From: Azolla caroliniana | Taxonomy: Eukaryota; Polypodiophyta | Length of the DNA: 64,000 nt | Assembly (NCBI GenBank): GCA_043228905.1 | Contig: JBHGNT010000018.1 | Span: 7,502,001-7,566,000, forward strand | Reading direction: 5' to 3' | Shown: positions 53,191 to 64,000 of the stretch, in pieces | Numbering within the stretch: the stretch's first letter is position 1 | Layout of the letters: every line of letters starts with the position of its first letter | Translations under genes and position numbers: made by a program | Notes under the pieces: model-generated | The model's database searches: none | What the model saw: the letters and a program-made list of their open reading frames with translations, nothing else | What the model was told of the DNA's origin: nothing

Positions 53191-56100
53191 TTGTAATACT
53201 GGGTTATCCCTGGTTTTATAATAAAAACTCTTCTTTATTTATTGATTGGGTTCATCATTCAATAACTTTTGTACTGAATGATTGTACTCATTTTATTCAA
53301 TTTGTCAAAAAACAATCCCTCTTGGTTGTTTCCTCGTGTCCATCAATATCCGAGTTGTCTTGTTCTACTCTATTTTATTGTGTACATGATCCAGACATTC
53401 ACGTTTACAATATCGATAATGTCTCGGTTCAATTAACATATTTTGAACAACAACAACTTGATGAAATCTTAAATGATTTTCGTGATGTTTTTCTGAGTGA
53501 ACTACCATATGGTTTACCTCCTAAACGTAATATAGACCATCGTATCGATATTGTACCTGGCGTTGCAACAATAAGTGTACCTCCTTATCGCTTAAGTCGA
53601 TCTGAAGAGGATGAGGTAGCTAAGCAACTGAAGGACTATTTACGAATGGGTTATATACGTTATAACAAATCTCCATGGGGTGCACCGGTTCTCTTGGTTA
53701 AAAAGAAAGAGGGCACATGGCGTATGTGTATTAATTACCGATGCTTGAATAAAGTGACGATCAAGAATTCGTATCCATTGCCCCGGGCTGACGATCTAAT
53801 TGACCGTCTCCAGGGAGCTCGGTATTTTACGAAACTTGATCTCTGTACTGGCTACCATCAAATATGTATAAGTGAGGACGATGTTCCAAAAACGGCATTT
53901 CGTATGCGCTATGGCCATTATGAGTTTTTGGTTATGCCTTTTGGTTTGACCAATGCTTCGGCTACATTTCAACAAGAAATGAATGACATTTTCCGAGAAC
54001 AAATTGGAAAATTTGTCGTTATTTTCTTGGTTGATATTTTAGTTTATAGCCGTACATTACAAGAACATGCTAAACATGTCCGCTTTGTTTTACAAACATT
54101 GCGTGACAAACAGTTTTATGCAAAGATCTCAAAATGTGAGTTCTTCAAGAAATCAATTACTTATCTTGGACATCTCATAATTGAACGAGGAGTTGAAATT
54201 GATCCTTCTCGCATCGAGAAAATCAAGCTTTGGCCCACTCTTCGGAACATTCGAGAAGTTCGATCATTCCTTGGTTTTGTCGGGTTTTTGCAAAAGTCCC
54301 TTCATAGTTACTCCCAATTGACGACGCCGTTTATTGATCTTCTAAAAGATCAAACGCGTAAGTCTACAAAACCTATTGTATGGAATGCTACACTAGACCT
54401 CACTTTCAAGGAACTCAAGGACCTGGTGTGCAAGGCTCCTTCACTTCTTTTACCCAATCCTTCAAAACCTTTTGAGGTTGAAACCGATGCAACTGATTAT
54501 GCTATGGGTGTTGTCTTATATCAAGATGGTAAACCAATAGGATTCGAGAGTAAGAAACTTGATTCTGCTCAATGTCGGTATACCATTCAAGAAAAGGAAT
54601 TATTTGCAGTTATACATGCGCTCAAAACATGGCGCCATTATCTTTATGGAAATCGTTTTGTGGTAACTACGGACCACGAGTCCTTGAAATATTTTTGTGA
54701 CCAACAAGACCTGAAAGGTCGCAAGGCACGAAGGGTTGATCTCATCCAGGACTTTGATTTTTCCATACGATATCGTAAAGGTTCCATGAATACTGTTGCT
54801 GATGCACTAAGTCGCATCCGTGAAGTTAACAGTCTTAGCTTCACTGAAATAACATCAGATCTTTATGATCACCTTCGAGGAAAGTATCCTGATGCAGTTA
54901 TTTCGCAAAATACTGAGCAAGAGTTGATTCTGGAACAAACACCACCACATCCTCGAAGGAATACTTCCACATTGCTAACGGTCTGCTCTATCGTAATGGG
55001 AAGGTTTGTGTTCCAGATTTACCAGAGGTCAAAAAGAGAATTCTTTTTGAATGCCATGATGCACCCTCAGTAGGGCACCCTGGAATACATCATACACTCG
55101 TTCTCATCTCCACTCATTTTATTGGCCTAAGATGCGTCCTGACATACATAACTATGTGACTAAATGTCACCAATGTCAGGTTAACAAAGCTGAGCGACTT
55201 AAAGCCGCAAGACTTTTACATCCCTTGGACATTCCCAAAAATAAGTGGGAAAGTATATCCATGGATTTTATTGTTAGCCTTCCTCGCACCCAAAAAGGCC
55301 ATGATGCCATCTGGGTTGTGGTTGATAAACTAACTAAAATGGCCAGATTTATTGCTACTAAAACCATGGTAACAACTCCTAAATTGGATTACCAATTTGT
55401 TGATGAGTTATTTCATTTTTATGGGTTACCGATGGATATCGTGAGTGATCGTGATCCAAAGTTTACTAGTGACTTCTAGACGCAAGTCTTCAAGAAGTTA
55501 GAAACTACATTGAGCATGAGCTCCATGGATCATCCTCAATCCGATGGACAGACAGAACGAGTAAATCAAATTATTGAGGACATGCTTCGAGCATACGTTG
55601 GTGCAAAACCAACAAAATGGGAATGTTACCTCCCAATTTTGGAGTTTGCTTATAACAGTTCCAAGCATACGTCGACGGGATATAGTCCTTTTATGTTGAT
55701 GTATGGTTTTCAGCCACGAGCCCCGATTGATGTTAATATACATCATGATGAGTTGTGAAGTACGCAAAACTTTCTTCGGGATATGCAAGATATGTTGCAT
55801 ATTGCACGAGATAATATAAAAACAGCTCAAGATAGAGCGCGTTTTTATGCCGATCATCATAGGCAACCTCATGTATTCAACCCTGGACAAAAGGTATTTT
55901 TACATGTACCTCACAATTCTAAGACATTGTCTACGAGTAAGTGCGCTAAGTTAGCCCCACGGTTTTGTGGACCATTTACAATCCTCAAACGCATTGGGTC
56001 ATCCACCTATCGTCTCGCTCTTCCCGATGGTGTTGGAATTCATCCAGTCTTTCGTGTGAGTCGTCTAAAAGAACTTCTAGGTTCTGGCGACAATACAGTT

Positions 56101-56290
56101 ACAATTGAAACTCTGGTTACTTCTGAAGGATTATCTTCTAAACCACATGTACCAGAAAGAATTCTCGATGTTAAAACAAAAACATTACGTACTAAAGAAA
56201 TCCGAGAATTTAAAATAAAATGGATGGATAAATAAATAAAAGATGCCACATGGGAATGCGAAAATACTCTCAGAACTAACTTCCCTAACT
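53191..56290 (+). pseudogene. Pol of the chromovirus-type element (RT, RNase H, integrase, chromodomain-like end)
   Basis: Open from 53322 to 55073: [13 protein letters not shown], the RT catalytic region FLVDILVYS where F-x-D-D is expected (first Asp is Val), [18 protein letters not shown], and RNase [40 protein letters not shown] frameshift near 55000-55130 precedes the integrase: KCHQCQVNKAERLK, SMDFIVSLPRT, SDRDPKFTSDF, then a TAG (55477), HPQSDGQTERVNQ, a TGA (55756), and GPFTILKRIGSSTYRLALP. The last part PERILDVKTKTLRTKEIREF...KIKWMDK, TAA, DATWECENT is chromodomain-like. Confidence 0.9.
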
Positions 56291-56315
56291 TTCCATTGCA
56301 AGAGTGCAATGTTTT

Positions 56316-56329
56316 AAAGTGGGGGAGTA
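56316..56329 (+). other. Polypurine tract of the chromovirus-type element
   Basis: AAAGTGGGGGAGTA directly before the 3' LTR, the priming site for plus-strand synthesis. Confidence 0.9.
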
Positions 56330-56796
56330 TGTTACGGGCATGCCCATATAATATCCCGTGGTGAGAATTTACCGTAGTATTCTATACACGTGGATAAGTG
56401 TGAGGGTTAAATGAGAGTGTAAAGAAGGGGAGGATTACTTTTAATCCTCGGGATTGAGACAACCCATTAGGCCAAGTGTGAACTTGCCTGGGGGCCTTGG
56501 GTATCGTTATAAATAAGAGGCCTAGGTACCCTCATTTTATCATCTTGTTGACTACGTCGAGACTCTGTCTTGTGGTGGGTCAACTCTTGTAGCGAACGCG
56601 CCGGCACCAGGTACGACTCGACGCCACGGCAGTGGTATGGGAAGCCGATCGAGGATCGAGTCCGTCTCGATCCCTTCGCTCGAGGGTGGTCGGGTGGATC
56701 GACACCCTTGTTTCTCTCTCTCCTCTCTATCTAGATCTATCTATTCATCTATATTCCATCCTTATCTAATGCTTACATTAGTCTATGTCTCTAATA
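56330..56796 (+). repeat. 3' LTR of the chromovirus-type element (467 bp)
   Basis: Same length as the 5' LTR, about 20 substitutions, no indels noticed. Confidence 0.95.
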
Positions 56797-56801
56797 ATGT
56801 G
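56797..56801. repeat. Target-site duplication ATGTG, right copy
   Basis: Perfect match with 50288-50292. Confidence 0.95.
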
Positions 56802-57055
56802 GGAGCAGAGAGGTAAGGGGCATAGAATGAACCATACGCGCAGAATGAGTCAATCAAACATGTATGATAATCATCTCAAAGTTGAATTGGATTTACAAGT
56901 TGGAAAAAAATAAAGAATGGAATTTGAAAATTGAATCACATGAACTTTGAAACTTAGCGATTACTTAACGACTAAACCTTAGAAAGCTGATGCTTCCAGA
57001 CGACATCTAACCATTAGAGACAATACTTTTCTCCCTCTTTCCATATCCAACACTT

Positions 57056-57560
57056 TGTTACAACATTGCTATTGGCCGGTTCGGACGGCCAGGTGTGAAA
57101 AGGCCGAAAAGCGGTTACGAGTCAAACTAAAAGCGGGTAGGGCCAAATGAAGCAGTAAAGAAGCGGGAAGGAAAAATAGTAAATATTTAATAGTAGTAAC
57201 GGTTCACGCTCCGTTCTTAACCGTCCATGATGCCTATAAAAAGGGTCATGGGAAGCTTGTAAAAGGAGTCAAATAGTATTGTATCAACTCTGTCTTTCAT
57301 AATAGATACACACTGTAGTGTGTCGTAATTGATCTATGTCGAGTCCTCACGTTCCTATGGAAACGTGTTCATAACCAGTCGGTTGTACCGGCTCGTGTTC
57401 ATCTTCATAGTCGCACAATCACACTCTGTTCAATTCCTACATGGGTTATTACTATCATTTCGAAAGCGAGATGATCCCACTTAGACTTTCCGACCACAAG
57501 ACCTTGAGTCGGATACTAAAGGATGAGTGTTCGACACCATGTTACCTTGAGTTGGTAACA
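57056..57560 (+). repeat. 5' LTR of the old gypsy element (about 505 bp)
   Basis: TGTTACAACA at the start and GGTAACA at the end (TGTTA/TAACA). TATA box in GCCTATAAAAAGGG near 57232. Start assigned from the terminal repeat only, as the second LTR is not in the window. Confidence 0.6.
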
Positions 57561-58695
57561 TTTTTGGCACGCCGGGTAGGATTGTGGGTCCACAGAAGAA
57601 CATCGGGGAATGGATGTCATCTAGCCGATGAAGCAGCAAAGAGACGACGTGACGAGGAAAACCTCACACTTGAGCGGAATCCCGATGCACGGTAGATGTC
57701 ACATTGGAACAATTGCAACTAGACATTCCACTACTGGACCACGATGAAAGTGTGGATGAATCCACACTGATTGAGCAAAGCCACCTAGGGCCGGAAGTCC
57801 TCTCCAAAGCGCAAGACGAAACCGGAGCAACCCGCGACAGTAGCTCAGAGGTCGACCACAAAGGCTTCCACACACCATTCACTTCGGATCACGCTCACCA
57901 TTGAGTCAGATACTAAAGGACGAGTATCTGACACCGTGTTACCTTGAGTTGGTAACATTTTTAGCACACCGGGTAGGATTGTGGGTCCATTGAAGAACAT
58001 CGGGGAATGGATGTCATCTAGTCGATGAAGCAGCAAAGAGACAACGTGACGAGGAAAACCTCACACTTGGGCGGAATCCCGATGCGCGGTAGATGTCACA
58101 TTGGAACAATTGCAACTAGACATTCCACTATTGGACCACGACGAAAGTGTGGATGAATCCACACTCATTGAGCAAAGCCACCTAGGGCCGGAAGTCCTCT
58201 CCAAAGCGCAAGACGAAACCGGAGCAACCTGCGACAGTAGCTCAGAGGTCGACCACAAAGGCTTCCACACACCATTCACTTCGGATCACGCTCACCATTG
58301 AGTCGGATACTAAAGGACGAGTATCTGACACCGTGTTACCTTGAGTTGGTAACATTTTTGGCACACCGGGTAGGATTGTGGGTCCATTGAAGAACATCGG
58401 GGAATGGATGTCATCTAGCCGATGAAGCAGCAAAGAGACGACGTGACAAGGAAAACCTCACACTCAGGCGGAATCTCGACGCGCGGTAGATGTCGCATTG
58501 GAACAATCACTACTGGACGTTCCATTATTGGACCACGACGAAAGTATGGTCTAATCCACGCTCATTGAGCAAAGCCACCCAGGGCCGGAAGTCGTCTCCA
58601 AAGCGCAAGACGAAACCGGAGCAACCTGTGACAGTAGCTCAAAGGTCGACCACAAAGGCTACATCACACCATTCACTTCGGATCACGCTCACGAT
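57506..58695 (+). repeat. Tandem triplication, 397-bp unit, containing LTR end, PBS and leader/gag start
   Basis: Units start GAGTCGGATACTAAAGG at 57506, GAGTCAGATACTAAAGG at 57903 and GAGTCGGATACTAAAGG at 58300, with exactly 397-bp steps. Units 1 and 2 are highly similar; unit 3 is more diverged and ends near 58695. Each copy includes the last about 55 bp of the LTR and the primer site. Confidence 0.95.
57565..57582 (+). other. Primer-binding site of the old gypsy element
   Basis: TGGCACGCCGGGTAGGAT, 4 nt after the LTR. Two further decayed copies occur in the tandem units downstream, at about 57962 and 58359, with CG changed to CA. Confidence 0.6.
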
Positions 58696-60330
58696 AGTAT
58701 CAACATATACGACCCCAACACTATGACATTCCGATGACGTAGCCGATGTAGAGGTGCATGTGAGGGCATTTCTCACCACGTGGCAACCCAACCATGTGTC
58801 TCAACGACTAGCGGAGGCTGACGCCAATGCGTCGAAAATAGCAGAGTTCGGGTTATCCCTAGATGAACTGGTATTTGCAACATGACTTGGCATCATTTCC
58901 GACTTTCGAACACTTGTGGACATGGTTCACCTGATTGTTCCGTCGTCAAATCCCACAACGCGAACTAATAAGTCCATTTACTCTATTGGCCAATACGACC
59001 ATGAACCCGTCTCACAGTTTGTGATTCGCTTCCAGAATCTCCGCCATCAGTTAACACGGCAGCCCAGGGAAGACGAGGCTAAGGAAACCTTCTTGGCGGC
59101 CCTGCGCGAGCCCATGTGAACGATCGTCGCCATGCTCAACTTCACGGAGCAGACAACCGACAATGTGATTGACTGTGTACTTTGATTAGATAGTGAACAA
59201 ACGGATGGAAGCATGTCTATGACTACCTTACAACGAGCCCTAGGCTTGCTACCGAGGGACAACGAACTGTGATTTCGTCAGGCTGTCCAATGCACCATTT
59301 GTCTCAACCCAGGGCACTCGATTATCAAATGTAACATGCGAGTGCATTGCCCAATCTGCCACTCTCGGGTACATACCGTAGAACAATGCGAATATAACCT
59401 CCTCAATCAACCCATGGCAACAATTCGACGTATTGAACCACAAAACACCGGAAGACAGTCGGATAATCGAGTCCGACAAGTCGATCAACATAGGGATGAG
59501 GCGCTTCCTCGCTATAATGAATGACCTCGACAGGAAATTGAATGGTATTGGGACGACGATGATCGCCGGGACGACGAGTACCGACGAGGGGATTGCAACG
59601 ACAATAGGTATGCACCCCATTATGACAATCGGTTACCTATGAACAACAGGAGTAGTCAAACCAAACCATGAAGCTATTGGGGCGACCGGCAACCCCGGAA
59701 CCCTCGCTCAAGAGATGACAACCTTGATGACGATCAACGAAGGCCACCAACTAACAACCGTCATGATAATCGTTGAAAACCCCGCTATACGCGCCAATAT
59801 CAATGTCAACCGCGACCCCGAGATGAGCCCAAATGGCAATTGGAGCCAATCGCTCTGCCAGCGGTCGAAAGAGGGGAATTGAGCATATAGTGTTTTAACT
59901 GCCAACAATTGGGGCATTATGCAACCCAGTGTTCACGACGGGAAAAAGGCAAGGGGCCAGCGGTAAATACAATCACCGCTGAGGTACAACAAGTTACCAC
60001 GCGCAACCATGCAAAAACATTGGAATGGGAGGTCTAGGATGAAATCCAGAAGTCGACGAAAGCATGGGTCGAACAAGTAAACGATGTGAATGTCGATAGA
60101 ATGCGTCAAGAGAGCATAACCGTCGCGGCCCCTCTGCCAGCCTCGGTTGATGATGCCACAACAGAGGAGGACCCCCTTGCAGATTGTCAAATTACGATGT
60201 TGACAAACAAATTGCTAAACCTTGTTCTGTGGTTTTGTCAAATGTTGGAAACGAGAATGCGTGAGGACCCACCAACCATTGCGGCACATTTCACAGAGTC
60301 CGTGAAGGGTCGACGGTCGTAGATCACCAT
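58696..60330 (+). pseudogene. Gag of the old gypsy element
   Basis: Broken frames show VRAFLTTWQPNHVSQRLAEA (58760 on), SQFVIRFQNLRHQL, FLAALREPM followed by TGA, FRQAVQCTICLNPGHSIIKC, HCPICHSRVHTVEQCEYNLL and the CCHC knuckle CFNCQQLGHYATQC (about 59890-59935), then GKGPAVNTITAEVQQVTTR. Spacing agrees with the intact relative at 12000-14047, apart from an Asp/Arg-rich rather than Gln/Asn-rich middle. At least five stops or shifts. Confidence 0.85.
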
Positions 60331-61388
60331 AACCCTACCATAAAAATTATAATCAAGGGGGAATAAATTTCCGGTTGCATAATTGACGACGGGTCGGGGG
60401 TAAATGTCATCAACAAAGAGACCTGCCACTGCCTGGGGATTGCACTTGGGAAGCTTGCCCAGTTTTGCTCCACATGGCGGAAACCCGATCAGTCCGACCT
60501 TTGGGATTGCTGCGGAAATTGGGAATCATAGTAGGCGGACATTCCTTCGAAATATTGGTGGTGGTCCTACCACTGGATGCACCAGGAGCGTACCCCATTC
60601 TATTAGGAAGACCATGGCTGTGCTCGGCGAATATCAAACAATATTGGCAATATAATAATATTAGCTTTCGTCGCGGCCAAACCAAAATTTAGGTGAGAAC
60701 CCAAGAAAGTGCGCCAACAATGAAAGAGCTGACCCTATTGTATGTAGAGGAAATCCACATGCTAGAAGGACTGGTAGATGAAGAAGTGGAGTAGTACCTT
60801 GAAGAAAACTGGCTCGTACCTCTCTTCGAAATTGATGTTATTGAGGGAATCGGCGCGTACGTCAAACCCACAATGGTCGAGGACGACGGTTGCGAGCTAG
60901 ACATGGAGGTGGTTATGGACTTCGGCATTAGAAGAAATGAATTTCGGGACCGCTGAGGAACCACGACCAGTGTCCATTGCCAAGGATTTGCCAACCCCAG
61001 AGAAAACGGCCATGATCGAGCTATTATGGGAACACATGGATGTATTTACCTGGTCTACGAAGATATGAAGGGGTGTGACCCAAAATTTACCAGCACCAGA
61101 TACATCTATCAATAGATGCCAAGCCTGTACAACAATGTTGATACCGAATGAATCCAAATTACGCGGTTTGCATAAAGGAAAAAATCGATAAACTATTAAA
61201 AATCAAATTTGTTCGTCCTGTCACAGTCTGATAATCATAGTTCCAAAGAAGAACGGAAAAATTCGGGTGTGCATCGATTACTGAAAATTAAATGTCGTAA
61301 TGGTAACCGACACATTTCCTCTACCATGCACGGATGTGGTGTTGGACGTTGTATCCGGCCACGAGATGTAATCATAAAGATATTCGAC
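60331..61388 (+). pseudogene. Protease and truncated reverse transcriptase of the old gypsy element
   Basis: IIDDGSGVNVINKE (60380 on) is the protease, DAPGAYPILLGRPWL (60575 on) its end, then an acidic linker, and the RT start MNPNYAV, KEKIDKLLKIKFVRPVT, IIVPKKNGKIRVCIDY. The sequence stops in RT where the copia LTR begins. Confidence 0.8.
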
Positions 61389-61889
61389 TGTTGGGAAACC
61401 GGTCCCTCCGGATGGGATCAAATGAGCCGGATCAGATGGATCCAGAAGGTATCCGGATCGGATCCGGTGTGAACCAAAAGTAGGGACATATTTGTAAATA
61501 TGTTCCGATGCGCCTGTTGATGCCATACTTGTAAATAGCCCAAAAGTTATATGAGTATAAATAACTAAGGAAAAACTTATTGTGTATAGTAATGAGTTAG
61601 TTAGTAGTTATCTCTAGAGAGAGAGAGAGAGAGAGATACATAAAGCTTTTCTGTTGTAACCGCCGGTTGGCGAAGACAGAGCTCGAGGTTGTTTCCTTTG
61701 AGTTTTGCACTATTGCACCTCTCCCCTACAGTGATCCTGTTCGGAGTCTGTGATGTTTTGCCTCTCGAGGTTTTCCACATAAATATACGGTGTCATCTCG
61801 TTGTCTGTGTAAGTGCATTGTTCCTATTCTCTGTTAATCTTCCATTAGTGTTTGAAACTTGGTTGTGGTCGAGTGCGATTCTCTTCAAA
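61389..61889 (+). repeat. 5' LTR of the copia element (about 501 bp)
   Basis: Starts TGTTGGGAAACCGG, ends TTCTCTTCA. (GA)n at 61616-61636, block GTTGTAACCGCCGG, and TTTTCCACATAAATATACG near the 3' part. Confidence 0.75.
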
Positions 61890-61892
61890 TTG

Positions 61893-61903
61893 GTATAAGC
61901 GTG
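61893..61903 (+). other. Primer-binding site of the copia element (initiator tRNA-Met type, altered)
   Basis: TGGTATAAGCG resembles TGGTATCAGAGC with a small deletion, 3 nt after the LTR. Confidence 0.55.
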
Positions 61904-61932
61904 AAGTTCTAAACTTCAAACAAAAGAAGAAG

Positions 61933-63270
61933 ATGGAAGAGTCATTCAGTGGCATGTTCAAGCTCACCGGCTCCAACTACCTAGTGTGGAAGTAAAAAAT
62001 GAGGGACATATTAGCGGTTAAAGATCTCTGGTTGTAAAGAGCAGACAAGATCGATGCCACGACCTGGAAGGTAATGCATTTGAAGATGACAGCATACATT
62101 CGCTACTTCATCAACATGAGCTTGTATGACAACTTCCATGACGAGAACAAGGCTCATGAACTCTAGGAGAAGATCGACACTATGCTGGAGAACAAGAATG
62201 TTGAGAATCGAGTCTCTGTATTTTGAAAAATAGTGAGACTCAGATATCAGGACGAATCCAGTATGGCGGAGCATATGAACGCTTTCCAGGGGCTAATAAA
62301 CCAGACTACCTTGCTTGAAGTACCGTTAGCTAACGAGGTATTGACATTGTTACTCCTTAGATCCCTTTCGGATAGCTGCAAAACGCTGGTCGTCACATTG
62401 GGCAATGACGGACCGAAAGGAAAGAACTTATCCCTAGCAAGAGTAAAATAAAGCTTGCTAAATGAAGAAGCTCACTGGAAGGACCGAGATTTCGGAACCA
62501 ACCTGAAAGCCTTAGTTACGGAAAATGACTCAAATCGGGGAAGAGGCCGGGATAGAAGCTCTCTGAATCGGGACAAGTCGGGGACGAGGCCGAAGTCGAA
62601 GGGGAAGCCTACCTGTTTCTACTGTGGGAAACCAGGGCATTTCCAAAAGAATTGTTGACACTTCTAGAAAGCAAAAGGGGGAGCCGACGACTTCGAACCG
62701 AAGAAGATTTGGGAGAGGAAAGGAACGTCTGCAATTGTGACAAGCAAAGAGGAACTACTGGTAATCACTGAGGAGAGTGAGCTACATCCGGTCAACGATG
62801 AATCAACATGGGTAGTCGTCTATGGAGCGTCATTCCATCTGACTCCCGACTGGAAGTGCTTCTCATCTTATAGAGCTAGAGATCACGGTTGTGTAAGGTT
62901 GGGGAATGAAGGCGCACGCCGAATTGTCAGCATAGGAGATGTGTGGTTGACTAAGTCAACCGGGTGCAAGCTACTATTGAAAGATGTTTGACACATTCCA
63001 GAGGTTCGACTGAACTTAATTTCAGTTGGTCAGCTAGACGATGAAGGCTACATGGGTAGCATCCGGAACGACACCATGAAGTTTTGCAGAGGAAGCCTGA
63101 ACGTGGCCCGAGCCCAGAAGATCAACACACTATACCTGATGCATGTTGGATATGTCGGAAGGAAGTGAACATAGTATCCGATACTGCTGGTGAGCTGTGG
63201 CACAAAAGGTTGTGTCACATGAGCCAGAATGGGATGCAGAGACTTGGCAAAGACAAACTCATTCCGGTCG
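61933..63270 (+). pseudogene. Copia gag, protease and GAG_pre-integrase
   Basis: MEESFSGMFKLTGSNYLVWK followed by a stop begins gag. YLNHF-like spacing continues to MAEHMNAFQGLINQ and LLLRSLSDSCKTLVVTL, the knuckle CFYCGKPGHFQKNC (62610 on), then VVYGASFHLTPDW where the protease site D-S-G-A/C is expected (Asp to Gly-Ala context, so probably inactive), VRLNLISVGQLDDEGY and ELWHKRLCHMSQNGM. Stops at about 61996, 62036, 62165, 62226, 62450, 62657 and 62990. Confidence 0.8.
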
Positions 63271-64000
63271 AGATCACCCATGAGACGGAAGGCACTACTT
63301 GATCGGCCACCGGCCCTTCTTGTAGAAGTCCATTGACATTAGGTTGATTTCTTATCCATGGTCGATCAACGTCACTACCAGCTCCTTCACATCCCCGATA
63401 CGAACCGGGGTCTCCATCGTCGCCCTTGCCCAGTGCGGCTTCAAGACTATCCGGAGCCTCCTCCTCCATCGCCGTCTCTCCGACGTGGGCTTCTTTTACC
63501 TCCACTGGCTTCTCCTGCTCTGCCTCTGACGAAAGCTGCTTCCTTTTCACTAGGTCCACAATGGAATCGTGGAATTTTTTCTTTGCGATTCCCAGCACCG
63601 CTTGTCATGAGAGCTCCACCTTGCTATCGAGGATCCGCTCTTCCAGGATCTTCTGCAATCCGTTGTCCTCTCTATCTTCGAGCTCAGTCAGAAGCTCGGA
63701 ATCTTTGCCTTCCCCTATGGGCTAACTGGGCCTCCGTCATTCTTTTTCGGCCCACTCCAGGTCTCATACTGGTTCGAGGGACCAGCCTCTTCGGCTCGTT
63801 TGTCCTCGACCAAAACCTCATAATCTGGCATGCGGCTTCTACGAAGCCGGTTTTCTATTCAACTGGATTGTTCCATCCGGTGCCTTCCTGGACCTGCCTC
63901 TCCGCGCGGTCCACCTCTACCTTCTATAGCCTCAACCCCGACATGCCTTCTACAATTATCCTCTTCATGCTTTCTAGTTCCGGGCAACGGTTTCTTCCAT
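63271..64000 (-). other. Unidentified minus-strand coding-like region at the window end
   Basis: After the copia block the plus frame ends. A minus frame (63598-63215) reads LGIAKKKFHDSIVDLVKRKQ, then an acidic stretch (EVKEAHVGETAMEEEAPDS). Further right, LLTELEDREDNGLQKILEER is in the same style. The composition (Glu/Lys-rich, GC-rich DNA) resembles the gag-like genes of elements A and B, but no shared motif is certain. It may be another nested element whose LTR lies outside the window. Confidence 0.35.

Larger units (their letters stand above)
50293..56796 (+). mobile_element. Ty3/gypsy chromovirus-type retrotransposon, complete but inactive
   Basis: Two 467-bp LTRs (50293-50759 and 56330-56796) with about 20 differences by eye (about 96% identity), flanked by perfect ATGTG duplications (50288-50292 and 56797-56801). 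The initiator tRNA-Met PBS follows 2 nt after the LTR and the polypurine tract precedes the 3' LTR. A leader of about 1.7 kb precedes a shortened gag. Pol has protease, reverse transcriptase, RNase H, integrase and a C-terminal chromodomain-like segment. Frameshifts, stops and a changed catalytic site make it inactive. Confidence 0.95.
57056..61388 (+). mobile_element. Old Ty3/gypsy element, relative of the inverted-LTR element, truncated in RT
   Basis: A 5' LTR, PBS, gag, protease and the first part of reverse transcriptase on the plus strand. Protein pieces match the 7212-14562 element (SQFVIRFQNL, CICLNPGHS-like cluster, CQQLGHYATQC, GKGPAVNT, VQQVTTR, DDGSGVNVIN, GAYPILLGRPWL, RMNPNYAV, VPKKNGKIRVC). 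It is cut at 61388, in the RT region, by the copia LTR. The rest may lie beyond the window. Many stops and frameshifts: an old copy. Confidence 0.85.
61389..64000 (+). mobile_element. Ty1/copia element, 5' part (continues beyond the window or is rearranged)
   Basis: LTR 61389-61889, PBS-like site, gag, protease-like region and GAG_pre-integrase domain up to about 63270. No integrase or RT appears before the window end; instead the sequence changes near 63270-63300 to a minus-strand open region. It is inserted into the old gypsy element. Its LTR shares blocks with the solo LTR at 39894. Confidence 0.75.

Noticed and set aside
57704-58301. Two identical 66-residue plus-strand genes
   Set aside because: They are the same part of the 397-bp tandem unit in the gypsy leader/gag start, not separate genes.

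Overview
This is nuclear DNA of a land plant, most likely a flowering plant; the species cannot be named from the sequence. The evidence is a plant-type initiator methionine tRNA gene, three ordinary plant protein genes, AT-rich intergenic DNA with microsatellites, and a large block of nested Ty1/copia and Ty3/gypsy LTR retrotransposons, the usual content of a gene-poor plant chromosome interval.

Layout. Positions 1-7206 hold AT-rich spacer, an intact single-exon methyltransferase gene (2915-4351), a decayed dehydrogenase-like fragment (about 5350-5560) and a short tandem array. Positions 7212-14562 are a Ty3/gypsy element on the minus strand with a perfect 5-bp target duplication. Its two ends are INVERTED rather than direct LTR copies, and an unknown 286-residue gene lies behind its pol region. 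Positions 14568-31640 are the host interval: an RBM18-like RNA-binding protein gene (+, three coding exons, 17666-19202), an initiator tRNA-Met gene (-, 21483-21554), an 11-exon trehalose-6-phosphate phosphatase gene (-, 22846-25306), then 6 kb of spacer with a 460-bp tetranucleotide array.

Positions 31647-50120 are one Ty1/copia element opened by three independent insertions: an integrase-less copia relative (34113-37793) and two non-autonomous LTR elements called A (38139-42413) and B (42790-47462) here. A and B share a tRNA-Trp type primer site 4 nt from the LTR, LTR ends TGTCG/CGACA, a 4-bp target duplication ACGC, and a gag-like protein with a repeated motif. Neither encodes reverse transcriptase or integrase. 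B keeps an uninterrupted 1127-codon ORF. A carries a solo LTR (39894-40601) from yet another copia family.

Positions 50293-56796 are a chromodomain-type gypsy element with both LTRs and a perfect 5-bp target duplication, with decayed genes. Positions 57056-61388 are an old forward copy of a relative of the first gypsy element, whose LTR end and primer site are triplicated in tandem. It is cut by a further copia element (61389 to beyond the window edge).

The host genes are unrelated housekeeping and sugar-signalling genes and form no pathway. The candidates for something undescribed are the inverted-LTR gypsy element, with two LTR promoters facing inward, and the A/B family.
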